64,000 nt of DNA from Myxococcales bacterium (GTDB lineage: Bacteria; Myxococcota_A; Bradymonadia; UBA7976; UBA1532): assembly GCA_020633435.1 (NCBI GenBank), contig JACKDP010000005.1, positions 1-64,000 of the forward strand, given 5' to 3'. This document shows positions 42,382 to 52,932 of the stretch, one piece after another (the stretch's first letter is position 1; each line of letters begins with the position of its first letter). Made by a program: the position numbers and the translations under genes. The notes under the pieces are model-generated. The model did not search any database, was not told the DNA's origin, and was given only the letters and a program-made list of their open reading frames with translations.

Positions 42382-43613
42382 GCGGCGCGGCGCGCGTCCG
42401 CATCGAGGCGCTGAGCTGGCGTGGGCATGGGGTGGCCGGCCCGGTGCTGGTGCCGGGCACCGACGTCGGCGAGCTGGTGGACGTGGAGCGGGTGCCGGGC
42501 GAGCGCCAGGCGCGGCTCGTCCAGGTCGTGGAGGCGTCGCCGGCGCGGGTCGATCCGGGCTGCGGCCAGGCGGCGGACTGCCCCGGCTGCCCGCTGCGCC
42601 ACCTGGCGCCCGAGCGGCAGCAGACCATCAAGATCGAGGCGCATGGGGCGACGCTGGCGCGGCTGGCGGGGGTGACGGGGCTGCCGGTGGCGGTGGTGCC
42701 CGGGCCGCCCGCGGACGGGCACCGGGCGCGGGCCCGGGCGCGACCGGTGGAGGTCGGCGGGCGGACGCGACTCGGGATGGCGGGCCTGCCGGGGCGCGGA
42801 GGCATCAGCCTGGTGGACTGCCCCGCCCAGACGCCGGGCTCGCGGGCGCTGCTGGCGGCGGTGGAGGCCCTGGCGCCGGCGCTGGATCAGGTGGAGGTGG
42901 ACGGCGGACCCGACGGGGGCCAGGTCATCCTGACGGGGCCGCCGGCCGAGGCCGCGCGGGTGGCAGCGGCGCTGCCTGAGGCGGTGACGGTGCTGGGGGT
43001 GGTGCTGGGGCCGCGGGGCCCGAGCCGGCCGACGTGGCTGCGCGGGCCGCGGGCCGGCGTCATCGTGGTGGACGGCGACACCCTGCAGGTCACGGCGCCG
43101 GCGTGGCGGCCGCAGAGCCCGGCCAGCCTGGCGGCGCTGCGGGTGGCCGTCGTGGCCGAGGTGGCGGCGCCGGGGGCGAGCGTCCTGGAGATCGGCTGCG
43201 GGGTGGGCACGCTGAGCCTGCCGGTGGCGCGCCGGGTGGCCTCGCTGGTGGGCGTCGATCTGGAGCGGGCCGCCACGCTGGACGCCGCAGCCAACGCCGC
43301 CCGGGCGGGCCTGGCGAACGCCCGCTTCCGGGTGGGTGACGGGGCTCACGCGGTGCGGCGGCTGGTGGCCGGGGGGGCGCGCTTCGATCGGGCCATCCTG
43401 CACGCCATGCGGCGGCCGTTTGGCCCGGAGCTGCTGCCGCGGCTGCCGCTGCTGGGCGTCCGCGAGGCCCTTTACCTGGCGCCGAGCGCGGCCGGCCTGG
43501 CGCGGGACCTGGCGGCGGGCGGGGCGCTGCGGCCCACGCGCCTGGCGGTGCTGGATCAGCTGCCGGGCACGGTGCACCTGCTCACGCTCTGCGCGCTGGC
43601 GGCGGCCGACTGA
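42378..43613 (+). CDS. RlmD/TrmA-type RNA uridine methyltransferase homologue lacking catalytic residues
   Basis: 411 aa. A short TRAM-like beta part is followed by C-x5-C-x2-C (CGQAADCPGC) and a fourth Cys in LVDCPAQ, the [4Fe-4S] set of RlmD. The SAM site LEIGCGVGTLSLP is intact. The nucleophile motif SCNP of RlmD reads APSA (368-371, Pro369 in place of Cys), the LDPPR segment is LHAMRR, and the general-base Glu near the end is Leu (VHLLTLCAL). It should not form the covalent uracil intermediate. It may bind RNA or methylate something else. GTG start overlapping the lipoprotein stop. Confidence 0.78.
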   Translation: MSGAARVRIEALSWRGHGVAGPVLVPGTDVGELVDVERVPGERQARLVQVVEASPARVDPGCGQAADCPGCPLRHLAPERQQTIKIEAHGATLARLAGVTGLPVAVVPGPPADGHRARARARPVEVGGRTRLGMAGLPGRGGISLVDCPAQTPGSRALLAAVEALAPALDQVEVDGGPDGGQVILTGPPAEAARVAAALPEAVTVLGVVLGPRGPSRPTWLRGPRAGVIVVDGDTLQVTAPAWRPQSPASLAALRVAVVAEVAAPGASVLEIGCGVGTLSLPVARRVASLVGVDLERAATLDAAANAARAGLANARFRVGDGAHAVRRLVAGGARFDRAILHAMRRPFGPELLPRLPLLGVREALYLAPSAAGLARDLAAGGALRPTRLAVLDQLPGTVHLLTLCALAAAD

Positions 43614-43640
43614 GACGAAAACCGGAGAAGATCGGGGCGG

Positions 43641-44801
43641 TTAGAGGTACGTCGCGACCAGGAAGCCGCCGACCCAGGCGCCCAGGGCGGAGCCCAAGGT
43701 GGCGGCGGCGGCCACGATGAGGACCCGGACGAACGGGTTCTTGAAGCTCTGCTTGATGCCCGTCAGGTGGGGCAGCTCTTCGGCGTCCGCGACCGTCGGC
43801 TTGCGGAGCCAGGCCTCGACCAGCCCGACCACCATGCCCGCCCCGATGGTGGGGTTCAGCGACGTGATCGGGGAGGCGAGGGCCGCGACGATGATGGAGA
43901 GCGGCTTCGCCAGCACCGCCGCCGTCAGCACCGCCGCCAGGACGGCGTTGGGGATGATCCAGGCGAGGAGCATGCGCTCGAAGCTCTGGCCCTGGTTCTG
44001 GGAGTAGCCCCACCAGAAGGCCAGCAGGATGAGCGTGGGGATGGTCCACTTGATGACGCGGCCCCACGGGCCCGGGGGCGGGATGACCGAGAGGGCGTCA
44101 CGGTCGATGGGCTTGCCCAGGTAGCGCTGCATGCCCGGCACATGGCCGGCGCCCACGACCGCCACGACGGTGTCGCCGGGCGCGTCCTCCACGGCCGACA
44201 TGAGGAACTGGTCGCGCTCGTCGATGAGGGGGCGCTGGATCTGGGGCAGCTCCTCGGCGAAGGCCTGCATGGTCTCCGTGAGGGTGTCGCGATCCTTGAG
44301 CTTCTCCAGGGACTCCTCGGTGATCTCCTCGCCGCTGCCGAAGAAGCCGGCGTTGAGGGAGCCCAGGACCTTCACCTTGTTCCAGAAGGACAGGCTGCGC
44401 CAGGTGCGCTTCAGGGTGGCCTGGATGTCGCGGTCGGCGAGGATGAGCTGGGCGCCCGTCTCCTCGGCCACCTTCACCGCCTCGAGCTGCTCGGCGCCGG
44501 GGCGCACGCCCAGCTTCTCCCCCAGGCGGCGCTGGTAGGCCGACAGGGCGAGGTTGGCGAGGGTGAAGAGCACCTTGCCCTGCTTGATGAGCTGGAAGAT
44601 GTCGAGCTTCTTCCAGCGGTCCGAGTCGACGAGGGACTGGTAGCGCGTCTCGCACAGCTCGATGCAGACGGTGTCGGGGCGGACCTTCTCAATGGTTTCG
44701 CGCACTTCCCGAACGCTGCGCTCGGAGATGTGGGCGGTGCCGACGAGGTAGAACCGACGTCCGTCGCGTTCGAGGAGGGTGACGTTGGGGCCGAGATCCA
44801 T
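43641..44801 (-). CDS. TraB-family (TraB/PrgY) membrane protein
   Basis: 386 aa. FYLVGTAHISERSVREV and VCIELCETRYQ are the TraB-domain start with the conserved GTAHIS motif; VVAVVGAGHVPGM is the second signature (GxGH). The C-terminal third has several membrane helices (e.g. WTIPTLILLAFWWGY, AVLAAVLTAAVLA) as in the PrgY pheromone-shutdown group. The fold is related to Tiki/EreA-like proteases with His/Glu metal sites; in enterococci PrgY lowers peptide pheromone activity. Here the substrate is unknown. Confidence 0.87.
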   Translation of the reverse strand: MDLGPNVTLLERDGRRFYLVGTAHISERSVREVRETIEKVRPDTVCIELCETRYQSLVDSDRWKKLDIFQLIKQGKVLFTLANLALSAYQRRLGEKLGVRPGAEQLEAVKVAEETGAQLILADRDIQATLKRTWRSLSFWNKVKVLGSLNAGFFGSGEEITEESLEKLKDRDTLTETMQAFAEELPQIQRPLIDERDQFLMSAVEDAPGDTVVAVVGAGHVPGMQRYLGKPIDRDALSVIPPPGPWGRVIKWTIPTLILLAFWWGYSQNQGQSFERMLLAWIIPNAVLAAVLTAAVLAKPLSIIVAALASPITSLNPTIGAGMVVGLVEAWLRKPTVADAEELPHLTGIKQSFKNPFVRVLIVAAAATLGSALGAWVGGFLVATYL

Positions 44802-44853
44802 GGACGCGCACCCTACACATGCGCAGGGCGGGCGTCCACGGAGAAGGGGAGGG

Positions 44854-47800
44854 CTACTGCTGGTTGAGGCAGGCGGCGGGGATGTCCTGATCGGCGATCG
44901 GCTGGTTCTGGTCGGGGTCGGCCGGGACCAGGCAGTCGTTGTAAGCCTCGATCAGGAAGCAGCGCTGGTCGTCGTCGCGGTAGTAGTTCAGGGCGGCCGG
45001 GTCGGAGCAGACGCGGGGGTCGCAGAAGACCCCGGCGCCGCCGGCGGCGCAGGTGCCCTGGATGTCCAGGCCGTCGACGTTGCGGAACAGGCAGCTCGCG
45101 CCGGCGGCCAGGTTCTGGCAGGCCTGCAGCGCGGCCGGGGCAGCGCGGAGCTGCGCACCCTGCTGGGCGTTGAGGGCGCAGCCGGGCTCCTCGACCATGT
45201 ACTCCCCGACGGCCTGCTTCTGGCGGGCGGTGAGGGAGATGCGGTGGAAGCGACCGCAGGCGTACTCGAGGCGGGACACCGACAGCTCGATGCGGAACTT
45301 GACGGTGTTGACGAGGCAGCTCTGCCAGTTGCGCGTCCAGACGCCGCGGGTGCCGGCGACGTCGAGCTCCTGGGCGAGGGACATGGCGTCCAGCTCCAGG
45401 GTGAGGGCGTCGAAGTCGTTGATGCAGCTCAGGTCGTCGCGACCCTGGCAGTCGACGCCGACGTCCTCGGTCTGCAGGCCGCGGATGCCCGCGAAGGTCG
45501 CCTGGGCGGCCTGGACCTCGGCGCGGCCGGGGCCCGGGTCGTTGCCACCGCCGGCGTTGATGTAGCCGGTGAGATCCGCCGCCATGTCCGAGAGGATGGG
45601 CGTCAGGTCATCGTTGGCGCGGTTGGCCTGGATGGTCCGGGCCACGACGTCGGGGTTGTTGCGGTCGATGGTGAGGTCGATGAGGTTGCAGGGCGACACC
45701 GCCTCCGTCAGCCAGTAGTAGGCCTCCATCGCCGCCGCGTGCAGGGACTGCACCCGGTTGGCGTTGTTGCCGTTGAGGAGATCCCGCTCGAAGTTCGCGT
45801 CGTTGTAGATGGCCTCCATCGCCTCGATGTAGGACCGGGCCCGCAGCATCGGGTCGTCGTCGGCGGCGGGACCGTCCTCCTCGTCCAGGATGGCCGCCTC
45901 GAGGCGGGTCATCTCGCGGACGAGCTGGCGGGACATGCCCCAGAGCTGGCGGCCGAAGGCCTCCTGGGCGTTGCCGGCGTCGTTATGGGCCGAGATCATG
46001 GCGATGAGCATCTTGTCGATGGCCATCAGGGTGTTGCCGCGGCGCTGGTTGCGCTCGCCCCAGAGGCCGTCGTCCGTGTGGTCGCCGAAGTTGCGCAGGG
46101 CGAAGCGCTGGGGCACGCCCAGGTTGCCGGCGTCCTCGCGGCGGGTGACCTCGCCGTCCATCCAGGTGATGACCTCGGCGAGGCTCATCTCGCGGACCAC
46201 GACGGGGAGCTGGAAGACCGACGCGGAGTCGTCATCGCGCACCGTCAGGGTGACCGTGTGGTTGCCGGCGGCGAGGAAGACGTGGTCGATGGCGCTCAGG
46301 TTGGCGCCGGCGTAGTCGGCCACGCCGTCGCCGTCGACGTCCCACTCGTAGCGGGTGATGGGATCGCCGGGGGCGCCGGCCTCGACGTTGGCGACGAGCC
46401 GCATGGGCAAGAGCTCGACCAGGTCCTGGGGCACGTCGATGCCGTCGATGACGGGGCTGACGTCGCGGACCTCGACCACCACGATGGCCTCGTTGAAGGA
46501 GTCCTCGTCGTCGACCCGCAGCGTGAGCTGGTACACCCCGTTCTCGACGTAGGTGTGCTGCGGGCGGCTCAGGTTGGCGCCGACGGCGTTGGCCGTGTTG
46601 TCGCCCCAGACCCAGGTGTAGAGCCGGATGGGATCGGCGACCGGGTGACCGGGGCGGCTGTTGGAGCCGTCGGGCTGGAAGACGGCGCCCTGGTCGACGA
46701 CGTAGCGGCCGTTGCCGCCCGGGTCGGCGATCGGATCCACGTCGTTGACGACGACGCGGAAGAGCTGGTCGGAGAAGGCGCCGATGGAGTCCGTCACGCG
46801 GAGGCGGGCGGTGAAGGTGCCGTTGTCGCCGGTCGGGTAGTCCACGCGGATGCCCTCGGCGTCGAAGGTGCCGTCGTTGCGGAAGTCCCACTGGTAGCGC
46901 ACCAGCTGGTCGACCTCGGCGCGCTCGGGGGCGGAGGACTCGGAGGCGTCGACCTGCAGGGCGGCGCCCTCGGAGACGACGTAGCCGAAGCCACCGAAGG
47001 GCGCGGCGGGGGCGTTGGGATCGCGGCTCGGGTGGCCAGCGTTGACGGGGCGCGCGACCGGGGGCCGGTTGACCGCGAAGCGGACGAACTGGTCGAGGGC
47101 GACGCCCTGGCAGTTGGCGACGTTGACGCGCAGGACGTAGTCGCCGGGCTGGTTGACGAGGGTGTTCTCGGCGTAGGCCTGCTCGGCGCCGCCGTTCAGG
47201 GCCAGGAAGGCCTGGATGCGCGAGGCGCAGCCGCCGGGGCCGACGATCTGCCAGGTGATCTGGGTGCTCGCGACGAGCTGGCCGTCCTGCACGCCGGCGA
47301 TGTCCACCCGGACCGGCTGCGCGGTCAGGTAGTCGCGCTCCGAGACGCCGACGTTGCCGCAGGCGTCCTCGGCGGTGACCCGCAGCGTGCGGCCGCAGCC
47401 CTCGTCGAGGGTGTCCTCGGAGATGACGGGGGCCGGGTCGAAGTTGTCCTGGACGGCGATGTCCGGGTTGGGCACGGCGTTGGGGTTGTAGCAGACGCCC
47501 TCACGCAGCGCGTTGTCGATCTGGATGGCCGGGGCCGTCCGGTCGAACACGATGCGGCCACCGGAGCCGATGGTCGTCTCGGCGCCCCGATCGGTGCGGA
47601 TGTGCACCTCGAGGAGCTGACGCCCCTCGGGGATGTTGGCCGGGTTGATGGGGATGGAAACCCGCACCGGGTTGGCGTTCGGGGGATCCACCGCCCGCTG
47701 GCCCACGGCGACACCGGCGACCTGGACGGTGACGGTCATGGGCTCCCCCTCGGGGTGGCTCACGTCCAGCACGACGTCGAAGGGGTTGCGGCCGATGCAG

Positions 47801-50800
47801 ACGTCCGGATCGTCGCCGCGGGGGGAGATGATCTGGCCGGCCGGGGGCGGCACGTTGCTGATCTCGATGTCGGCGGCGTCGGCCGGCGAGCAGCGGTTGA
47901 AGCGGTCGCAGACGATGAGGCGCACGGTCTGGACGGTGTTGGGCTGCCAGCCGGGGTTGTTGTAGACGACCTGGGCGCCCTCGAGATCCGGGGGGGCGTC
48001 GTCGCGGCCGTAGCGGCCGTCGTTGTCGGTGTCCCACTTGTAGACGACCACCGAGTCGCAGGGGGCGTTGGGGTCGCTCGACCCGCGGCCGTCCAGCGTC
48101 ACGTTGGCGAAGCCGCCGCCCGCGAGGCGACCGGTGGCGTAGGGGCCGCCGGCCTCGGCCACGGGGGGCAGGTTCTGCAGGTCGATGACCACGTTGACCT
48201 GGGTCGTCGACTGGCGCCCGCTGGCGTCGGTGACGCGCAGCGTCGCGGTGGCCCCGATCTGGCCGTTCTGGTCGGGCAGGCCCTGGACGGGGCGCGTCAC
48301 GCGGATCTCGTTGGAGTCAAAGACGCCGTCGCCGTTGAAGTCCCACTCGTAGCGGACGATGGCGAAGCCCTGGGCCTCGGGGCCATCGGTGGTGCTGCGG
48401 CTGGCGTCGAAGACGACCTGCTGGTTGCAGCCGGCGCGGTCGGGATCGGCGGTGGCCACGGCGCGGGGGCCGTTGACGACGCGCAGCAGCGTGGCGCCGT
48501 CGGTGGTCACGCCGAGGCGGTCGGTGACCCGCAGGCGGACGCTGTAGTCGCCGGCGCGGTTGATGCCGAGGGCGCCGAGCTGCTGCCAGGTGAAGGCGGC
48601 GGGGCGCTGGCCCTGGGCGTCAAACTGGCCGTCGTTGCCGACGTCCCACTGGAAGCTCACGATGCTGTCGCCGCAGGCCGCGTCGGGATCCGAGGAGCCC
48701 GCGCCGTCCACCTGCAGGGCGTCGCCGATGGCGATGACGTAGGGGCCGGTGACGCGGCCGTTGCCATCGCGGAAGCCGCCGGGCTGGGCGATGGGGGCGC
48801 GGTTGCCCTGGTCGACGCGCAGGTCGACGGCGGTACGGCCCACGGCGCCGTTGGTGTCCTCGACCTCCAGGCCGATGCGGATGGGGCCGTTGAACGACAG
48901 CTGGTTGTAGACGCGATCGACCTGGGCCTGATCGCCGTCGTCGTAGGCGCCGTCGCCGTCGAGATCCCAGCGCCAGGCGCGGATGTCGATGGCGGGGTGG
49001 GGGTGGTTCGAGGCGCTGCCGTCGAAGTGGACCTGGCCCCCGCAGGCGGCGGGGTTGGGGTTCACGTCGGCGACGGCGACCGGGTTGCGGGCGTGGACGT
49101 GGATGACGCTGGTGTCCTGGTTGGTCAGGTTGGTGGTGTCCTCCACCTCCAGCGCGATGGGGTAGTCGCCGGGGCCGTTGATCCCGTTGGCGACGAGCTG
49201 GTTCCAGGTCACCCGCAGGGTCGGGGGGGCCGGCTCGTCGGGGCGGGGGCCCACGGTCTGCACGTCGCCGTCGAAGCCGGCGGCGGCGTCGTAGTTCAGG
49301 TCCCAGCGGTAGGCCACGAGGACGTCGCCGAACTCTTCCTCATCGGGGTCGAAGGAGTCGGAGCCGTCGAGGACGACGTCCTCGCCCACGAGGATGTGGT
49401 AGCCGGGCTCCGGGGGCTCGTTCGGATCCGCGTCGGCGGTGGGCACCGTGGGGGGCACATCGTAGCGGATCTGCTGGCGAATCGGGTTCGAGGGGCGGCC
49501 GGCCTGGTCGTAGACCTGCAGGCGGACGAACACCGCGGGGATGTTGTTGGGGCCCGGGACGGGGTTGAACACGCGGCGGAACTCCACCGAGGCCATGTTC
49601 TGGACCTCGAAGACGCCGTCATCGTCCAGGTCCCAGTCCCAGCGGGTGATGTTGGTGCCCTGGATGGGCGAGAAGCTGGCCCGGCCGTCGAGGGTCGGGT
49701 TGGAGACGCCGGTGCGCAGGTTGATGGGCGCCGGGTCGGGGCGCTGCTCGAGGACGGCGACGGGGCGGCCGGCCTGGAGGGTGATGGTGAAGCGGACGGT
49801 GCCGGGCACGCCGAACTCGTCGACGACGCGCAGGGTGGCGTTGACGACCAGCTGGCCGTTGCGGGCGGCGCCGGGCCAGCCGACGGCGGCGGCCAGGGCG
49901 TCCCACGCGACCACGGGCTGGGCGCCCTGCTGGTCGATGGCGTCGCCGAAGGCGCCGTTGCCGTTCACATCCCACTCGTAGCGCTGGATGGAGTCACCGC
50001 AGGCCGCATCGGGATCCGAGGACAGCCGGCCGTCCAGGCGGAGGGGGTCACCCTCGAGGACGACGTAGTTGGCGGCGCTCACGCGGGCGACCGGGGCGTT
50101 GTTGCCCTGGTTCACGTTGACCTGCACCTGGGCGGCGCCGCGGCGGCCCTGATCGTCGATGACGGTGAGGGTCGCGTCGTAGACGCCGAAGGCGCCGTAC
50201 TGGTGGACGTAGCGGGCCTGGCCCGAGTCGGGCTGGCCGTCGCCGTCGACGTCCCAGATGTACTGGGCGATGGAGCGCTGGGGGTTGAGGTGGTAGCTGC
50301 CGGTGCCGTCGAAGGTGACGGGGGCGCCGCAGGCCGCCGGGTTCGGGTTGACGCGGGCGTCGGCGATGGGCTCGGCCGGCACGATGGTCAGCGTCGTCTC
50401 CGCGGTGACGCTGGCGCCGTCGCGGTCGGTCACCTGGATGCGGATGCGGTGCGCCGGGCCGACGGCCAGGTTACGAATCTGCGCCCAGTTCACGTTGGCG
50501 TTCGCGGCGTTGGCGTCGTTGAAGACGTTGTTGTCGTCCAGATCCCAGCCCACCGCCAGGCGGTCGCCGCAGCCCTCGTTCTGGTCGCGGACGGTGCCGC
50601 GCAGCTGCAGGTTGCTGCCGACCTCGACGATGTAGGGGCCACCATGGGCCGCCGACGGGGGCACGTTCGCCGCCGGGTTCACCCGGATGCGGACGGTCAC
50701 GATCGACACCTGGTCGATGTTGTCGACCACGCGCAGCGTGGCGGTGTAGTCGCCCGCCGCCTGGTACGTGTACGTGAAGGTCGGCTCGGGGTTCGCGCCG

Positions 50801-52932
50801 CCGGTGCTGAAGTCGGGGTTGGCGCGGGTCTCCCACCACAGGCCGTTGCGGGCGTCCACGTCCCACTGCCAGCTCACGATGCGGGAGCTGGGGGAGGGGT
50901 GGAAGGAGTCGGAGTGGTCGAAGGTGACGCGGCCGTTGTTGCCGCCGGCGCAGCCCTCGGTGACCTCGGGGGGCTGGACGTGGGCGATGGCGATGGGCTT
51001 GGGCGTGAAGATGGTGGGCGTGACCACCAGGCCGGCCATGCCCGCGCTCATGTTGCCGGGGGAGTAGGCGCAGGTCACCGAGTGGACGTTGCAGTACTCG
51101 TCGTACACGCGGCCGAAGACCGAGTAGCCGGCGTCGGGGTTGTTGACGTCGAGGGCGCGATCCTGGGCGCGCATGACGTAGGTGGCGAACTGGCGGACCC
51201 AGTCACGCCCCAGCTCCTGGGCGGTCAGCTCCGGGGTGCCGGTGCGGTAGCCCTTCTGGTGCGAGTAGATGGAGTACATGTTGCCGCAGCGCGGGGCGTT
51301 GTAGACCGTGTTGCGGTTGCCGCAGAGGTAGTCGCCGCTGGCCCAGTTGCCGTCCACCCAGCCGTGGGAGCCGCGGCGCTGGCTGCTCGTCCACTGCTGC
51401 GAGGCGTAGCTGAGGTAGGTGTCGTAGGACTGGCGCAGGCGGTCGCGGGTGTAGCCCGACCAGCCGGGGAAGGCCACGGCGCCCTCGCCACGGCGGAAGG
51501 TGTGCAGGCCCATCCAGCGGGCGGCCACGAAGGCGCCACCGGTGAGCTGGAAGTTCGAGCCCGCCTCGGCGGTGCGGTACGCCGCACCACCGTCCGCGCG
51601 CTGGTTGCTCACGATGCCGTTGGCGATGCGGTACTTGATGCGGTTGGGGATGTAGACGCCGAAGGGCTCGCCCGCCACGGCCGCCGACTCCAGGCCGATG
51701 TAGGCCCACTGCATCGTCGAGCCATCGGCCTGCCAGGTGTCGTCGGTGTTGAAGACCGGCACCGGGTTGGCGCCGCTGCAGCCGCGATCCGCGTAGCACC
51801 AGGTGCCCGACTGGCTGCCGCCGTCGATCTGCTGGGCGCCCAGGTAGTCGGCGAGCTGCTGGATGAACCACTCCCACTTCTGGCCCTGGGCCGCCCCGGA
51901 CTGCACCGGGGTGCCGCCGAGGGCGGGCAGGACGGTGGAGATGCCGCCCAGGTACATGCCCATGCGGTACACCGAGCTGGCGCCGCCGCCGACGTAGTAG
52001 CCGCGGGCGTCACCGGTGCCGGGGATGCGGTTGCAGTTGATCTGCGAGCCATCGGCCGGGTTGTAGGCGCAGCGCAGATCCTCGTCCTCGACGGGGATGG
52101 TGTAGGCGCCGGTGCCCATGTTGATGGCGTCCTGCACCAGGCGGATCACGTTCTCGGCGTACGGATCCTGGTTCCAGCGGCGGTCGTTCTCGGCGGCCCA
52201 GCCGTTGGGGAGGGCCTGCCCGAAGGCGTTGATCGTGTTGGGGGGGTAGGCGGGCAGGTGGCTGTTGATGGTGTTGATCCACATCATCAGCGCGCCGGTC
52301 TCACGGCACCCCGTCTGCCCCGCGCAGACGGAGTACTGGGCCGACATCGTCGAGCTGTCCCGACCCGAGAAGCTGCCGAGCTGGCGGTGCAGGTACCAGA
52401 GGCTCTCCTGGATGGCCATCTGGGACATGATGGCGATCTGGTCGTTGCTCCACTGCACCGGGTCGTTGGAGGGGCGCCAGTCGTAGACGAAGAGGCGGAA
52501 CGTCCCGAACTTGTCCTGGTTGTTGCACAGGTTTCGGACGCGGACGTTGATGTTGTACGACGTGTCGCCATCGACGTCGGGGACGAGGAACGTCCGCCCG
52601 ATGTCGCGCACGGTCAGGGAGTTGCCCTCCCGGGTCGCGCGCTTGCGCCAGTCGTCGTCGTAGTTGTCGTTGCGGTTGACGTCCCACCACACGTCGTAGT
52701 TGGCGCACTGCGCGTTGCGCACGATGGCCTTCAACGTGATCTGGGCACCCTCATGGGCTGGGTGTGGCAGCTGGATGTTGCGCTGCGAGTACGGGACGAC
52801 GATGACCTGATCCACCTCCGCTTGCGCGAAGGCCGATCCCGTCACTGCCAGTACTCCCAAAAGCCCAGCGACGACGACCCCCCAGAGAGGTCGCCGGCCG
52901 GTCCGTCCCCACAGACGTTCCTCTGTCCGCAT
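44854..52932 (-). CDS. Giant secreted PKD-repeat protein, copy 1
   Basis: 2692 aa with a 36-residue signal peptide ending TGSAFA. Residues ~37-640 form an N-terminal domain with an EF-like DVNRNDNYDDDW loop, many Trp/Tyr/Cys and a largely helical part (MSQMAIQESLWYLHRQLGSF) of no family I can name. About 13 PKD-like repeats follow (~644-2240), each with a W-D-x-(D/N)-x-(D/N)-G loop such as YIWDVDGDGQPDSG, and a non-PKD beta segment between repeats 10 and 11 (~1690-1960). The last ~450 residues are helical, then Cys-rich. PKD domains mediate adhesion or spacing. A nearly identical gene lies directly upstream. Confidence 0.85.
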   Translation of the reverse strand: MRTEERLWGRTGRRPLWGVVVAGLLGVLAVTGSAFAQAEVDQVIVVPYSQRNIQLPHPAHEGAQITLKAIVRNAQCANYDVWWDVNRNDNYDDDWRKRATREGNSLTVRDIGRTFLVPDVDGDTSYNINVRVRNLCNNQDKFGTFRLFVYDWRPSNDPVQWSNDQIAIMSQMAIQESLWYLHRQLGSFSGRDSSTMSAQYSVCAGQTGCRETGALMMWINTINSHLPAYPPNTINAFGQALPNGWAAENDRRWNQDPYAENVIRLVQDAINMGTGAYTIPVEDEDLRCAYNPADGSQINCNRIPGTGDARGYYVGGGASSVYRMGMYLGGISTVLPALGGTPVQSGAAQGQKWEWFIQQLADYLGAQQIDGGSQSGTWCYADRGCSGANPVPVFNTDDTWQADGSTMQWAYIGLESAAVAGEPFGVYIPNRIKYRIANGIVSNQRADGGAAYRTAEAGSNFQLTGGAFVAARWMGLHTFRRGEGAVAFPGWSGYTRDRLRQSYDTYLSYASQQWTSSQRRGSHGWVDGNWASGDYLCGNRNTVYNAPRCGNMYSIYSHQKGYRTGTPELTAQELGRDWVRQFATYVMRAQDRALDVNNPDAGYSVFGRVYDEYCNVHSVTCAYSPGNMSAGMAGLVVTPTIFTPKPIAIAHVQPPEVTEGCAGGNNGRVTFDHSDSFHPSPSSRIVSWQWDVDARNGLWWETRANPDFSTGGANPEPTFTYTYQAAGDYTATLRVVDNIDQVSIVTVRIRVNPAANVPPSAAHGGPYIVEVGSNLQLRGTVRDQNEGCGDRLAVGWDLDDNNVFNDANAANANVNWAQIRNLAVGPAHRIRIQVTDRDGASVTAETTLTIVPAEPIADARVNPNPAACGAPVTFDGTGSYHLNPQRSIAQYIWDVDGDGQPDSGQARYVHQYGAFGVYDATLTVIDDQGRRGAAQVQVNVNQGNNAPVARVSAANYVVLEGDPLRLDGRLSSDPDAACGDSIQRYEWDVNGNGAFGDAIDQQGAQPVVAWDALAAAVGWPGAARNGQLVVNATLRVVDEFGVPGTVRFTITLQAGRPVAVLEQRPDPAPINLRTGVSNPTLDGRASFSPIQGTNITRWDWDLDDDGVFEVQNMASVEFRRVFNPVPGPNNIPAVFVRLQVYDQAGRPSNPIRQQIRYDVPPTVPTADADPNEPPEPGYHILVGEDVVLDGSDSFDPDEEEFGDVLVAYRWDLNYDAAAGFDGDVQTVGPRPDEPAPPTLRVTWNQLVANGINGPGDYPIALEVEDTTNLTNQDTSVIHVHARNPVAVADVNPNPAACGGQVHFDGSASNHPHPAIDIRAWRWDLDGDGAYDDGDQAQVDRVYNQLSFNGPIRIGLEVEDTNGAVGRTAVDLRVDQGNRAPIAQPGGFRDGNGRVTGPYVIAIGDALQVDGAGSSDPDAACGDSIVSFQWDVGNDGQFDAQGQRPAAFTWQQLGALGINRAGDYSVRLRVTDRLGVTTDGATLLRVVNGPRAVATADPDRAGCNQQVVFDASRSTTDGPEAQGFAIVRYEWDFNGDGVFDSNEIRVTRPVQGLPDQNGQIGATATLRVTDASGRQSTTQVNVVIDLQNLPPVAEAGGPYATGRLAGGGFANVTLDGRGSSDPNAPCDSVVVYKWDTDNDGRYGRDDAPPDLEGAQVVYNNPGWQPNTVQTVRLIVCDRFNRCSPADAADIEISNVPPPAGQIISPRGDDPDVCIGRNPFDVVLDVSHPEGEPMTVTVQVAGVAVGQRAVDPPNANPVRVSIPINPANIPEGRQLLEVHIRTDRGAETTIGSGGRIVFDRTAPAIQIDNALREGVCYNPNAVPNPDIAVQDNFDPAPVISEDTLDEGCGRTLRVTAEDACGNVGVSERDYLTAQPVRVDIAGVQDGQLVASTQITWQIVGPGGCASRIQAFLALNGGAEQAYAENTLVNQPGDYVLRVNVANCQGVALDQFVRFAVNRPPVARPVNAGHPSRDPNAPAAPFGGFGYVVSEGAALQVDASESSAPERAEVDQLVRYQWDFRNDGTFDAEGIRVDYPTGDNGTFTARLRVTDSIGAFSDQLFRVVVNDVDPIADPGGNGRYVVDQGAVFQPDGSNSRPGHPVADPIRLYTWVWGDNTANAVGANLSRPQHTYVENGVYQLTLRVDDEDSFNEAIVVVEVRDVSPVIDGIDVPQDLVELLPMRLVANVEAGAPGDPITRYEWDVDGDGVADYAGANLSAIDHVFLAAGNHTVTLTVRDDDSASVFQLPVVVREMSLAEVITWMDGEVTRREDAGNLGVPQRFALRNFGDHTDDGLWGERNQRRGNTLMAIDKMLIAMISAHNDAGNAQEAFGRQLWGMSRQLVREMTRLEAAILDEEDGPAADDDPMLRARSYIEAMEAIYNDANFERDLLNGNNANRVQSLHAAAMEAYYWLTEAVSPCNLIDLTIDRNNPDVVARTIQANRANDDLTPILSDMAADLTGYINAGGGNDPGPGRAEVQAAQATFAGIRGLQTEDVGVDCQGRDDLSCINDFDALTLELDAMSLAQELDVAGTRGVWTRNWQSCLVNTVKFRIELSVSRLEYACGRFHRISLTARQKQAVGEYMVEEPGCALNAQQGAQLRAAPAALQACQNLAAGASCLFRNVDGLDIQGTCAAGGAGVFCDPRVCSDPAALNYYRDDDQRCFLIEAYNDCLVPADPDQNQPIADQDIPAACLNQQ

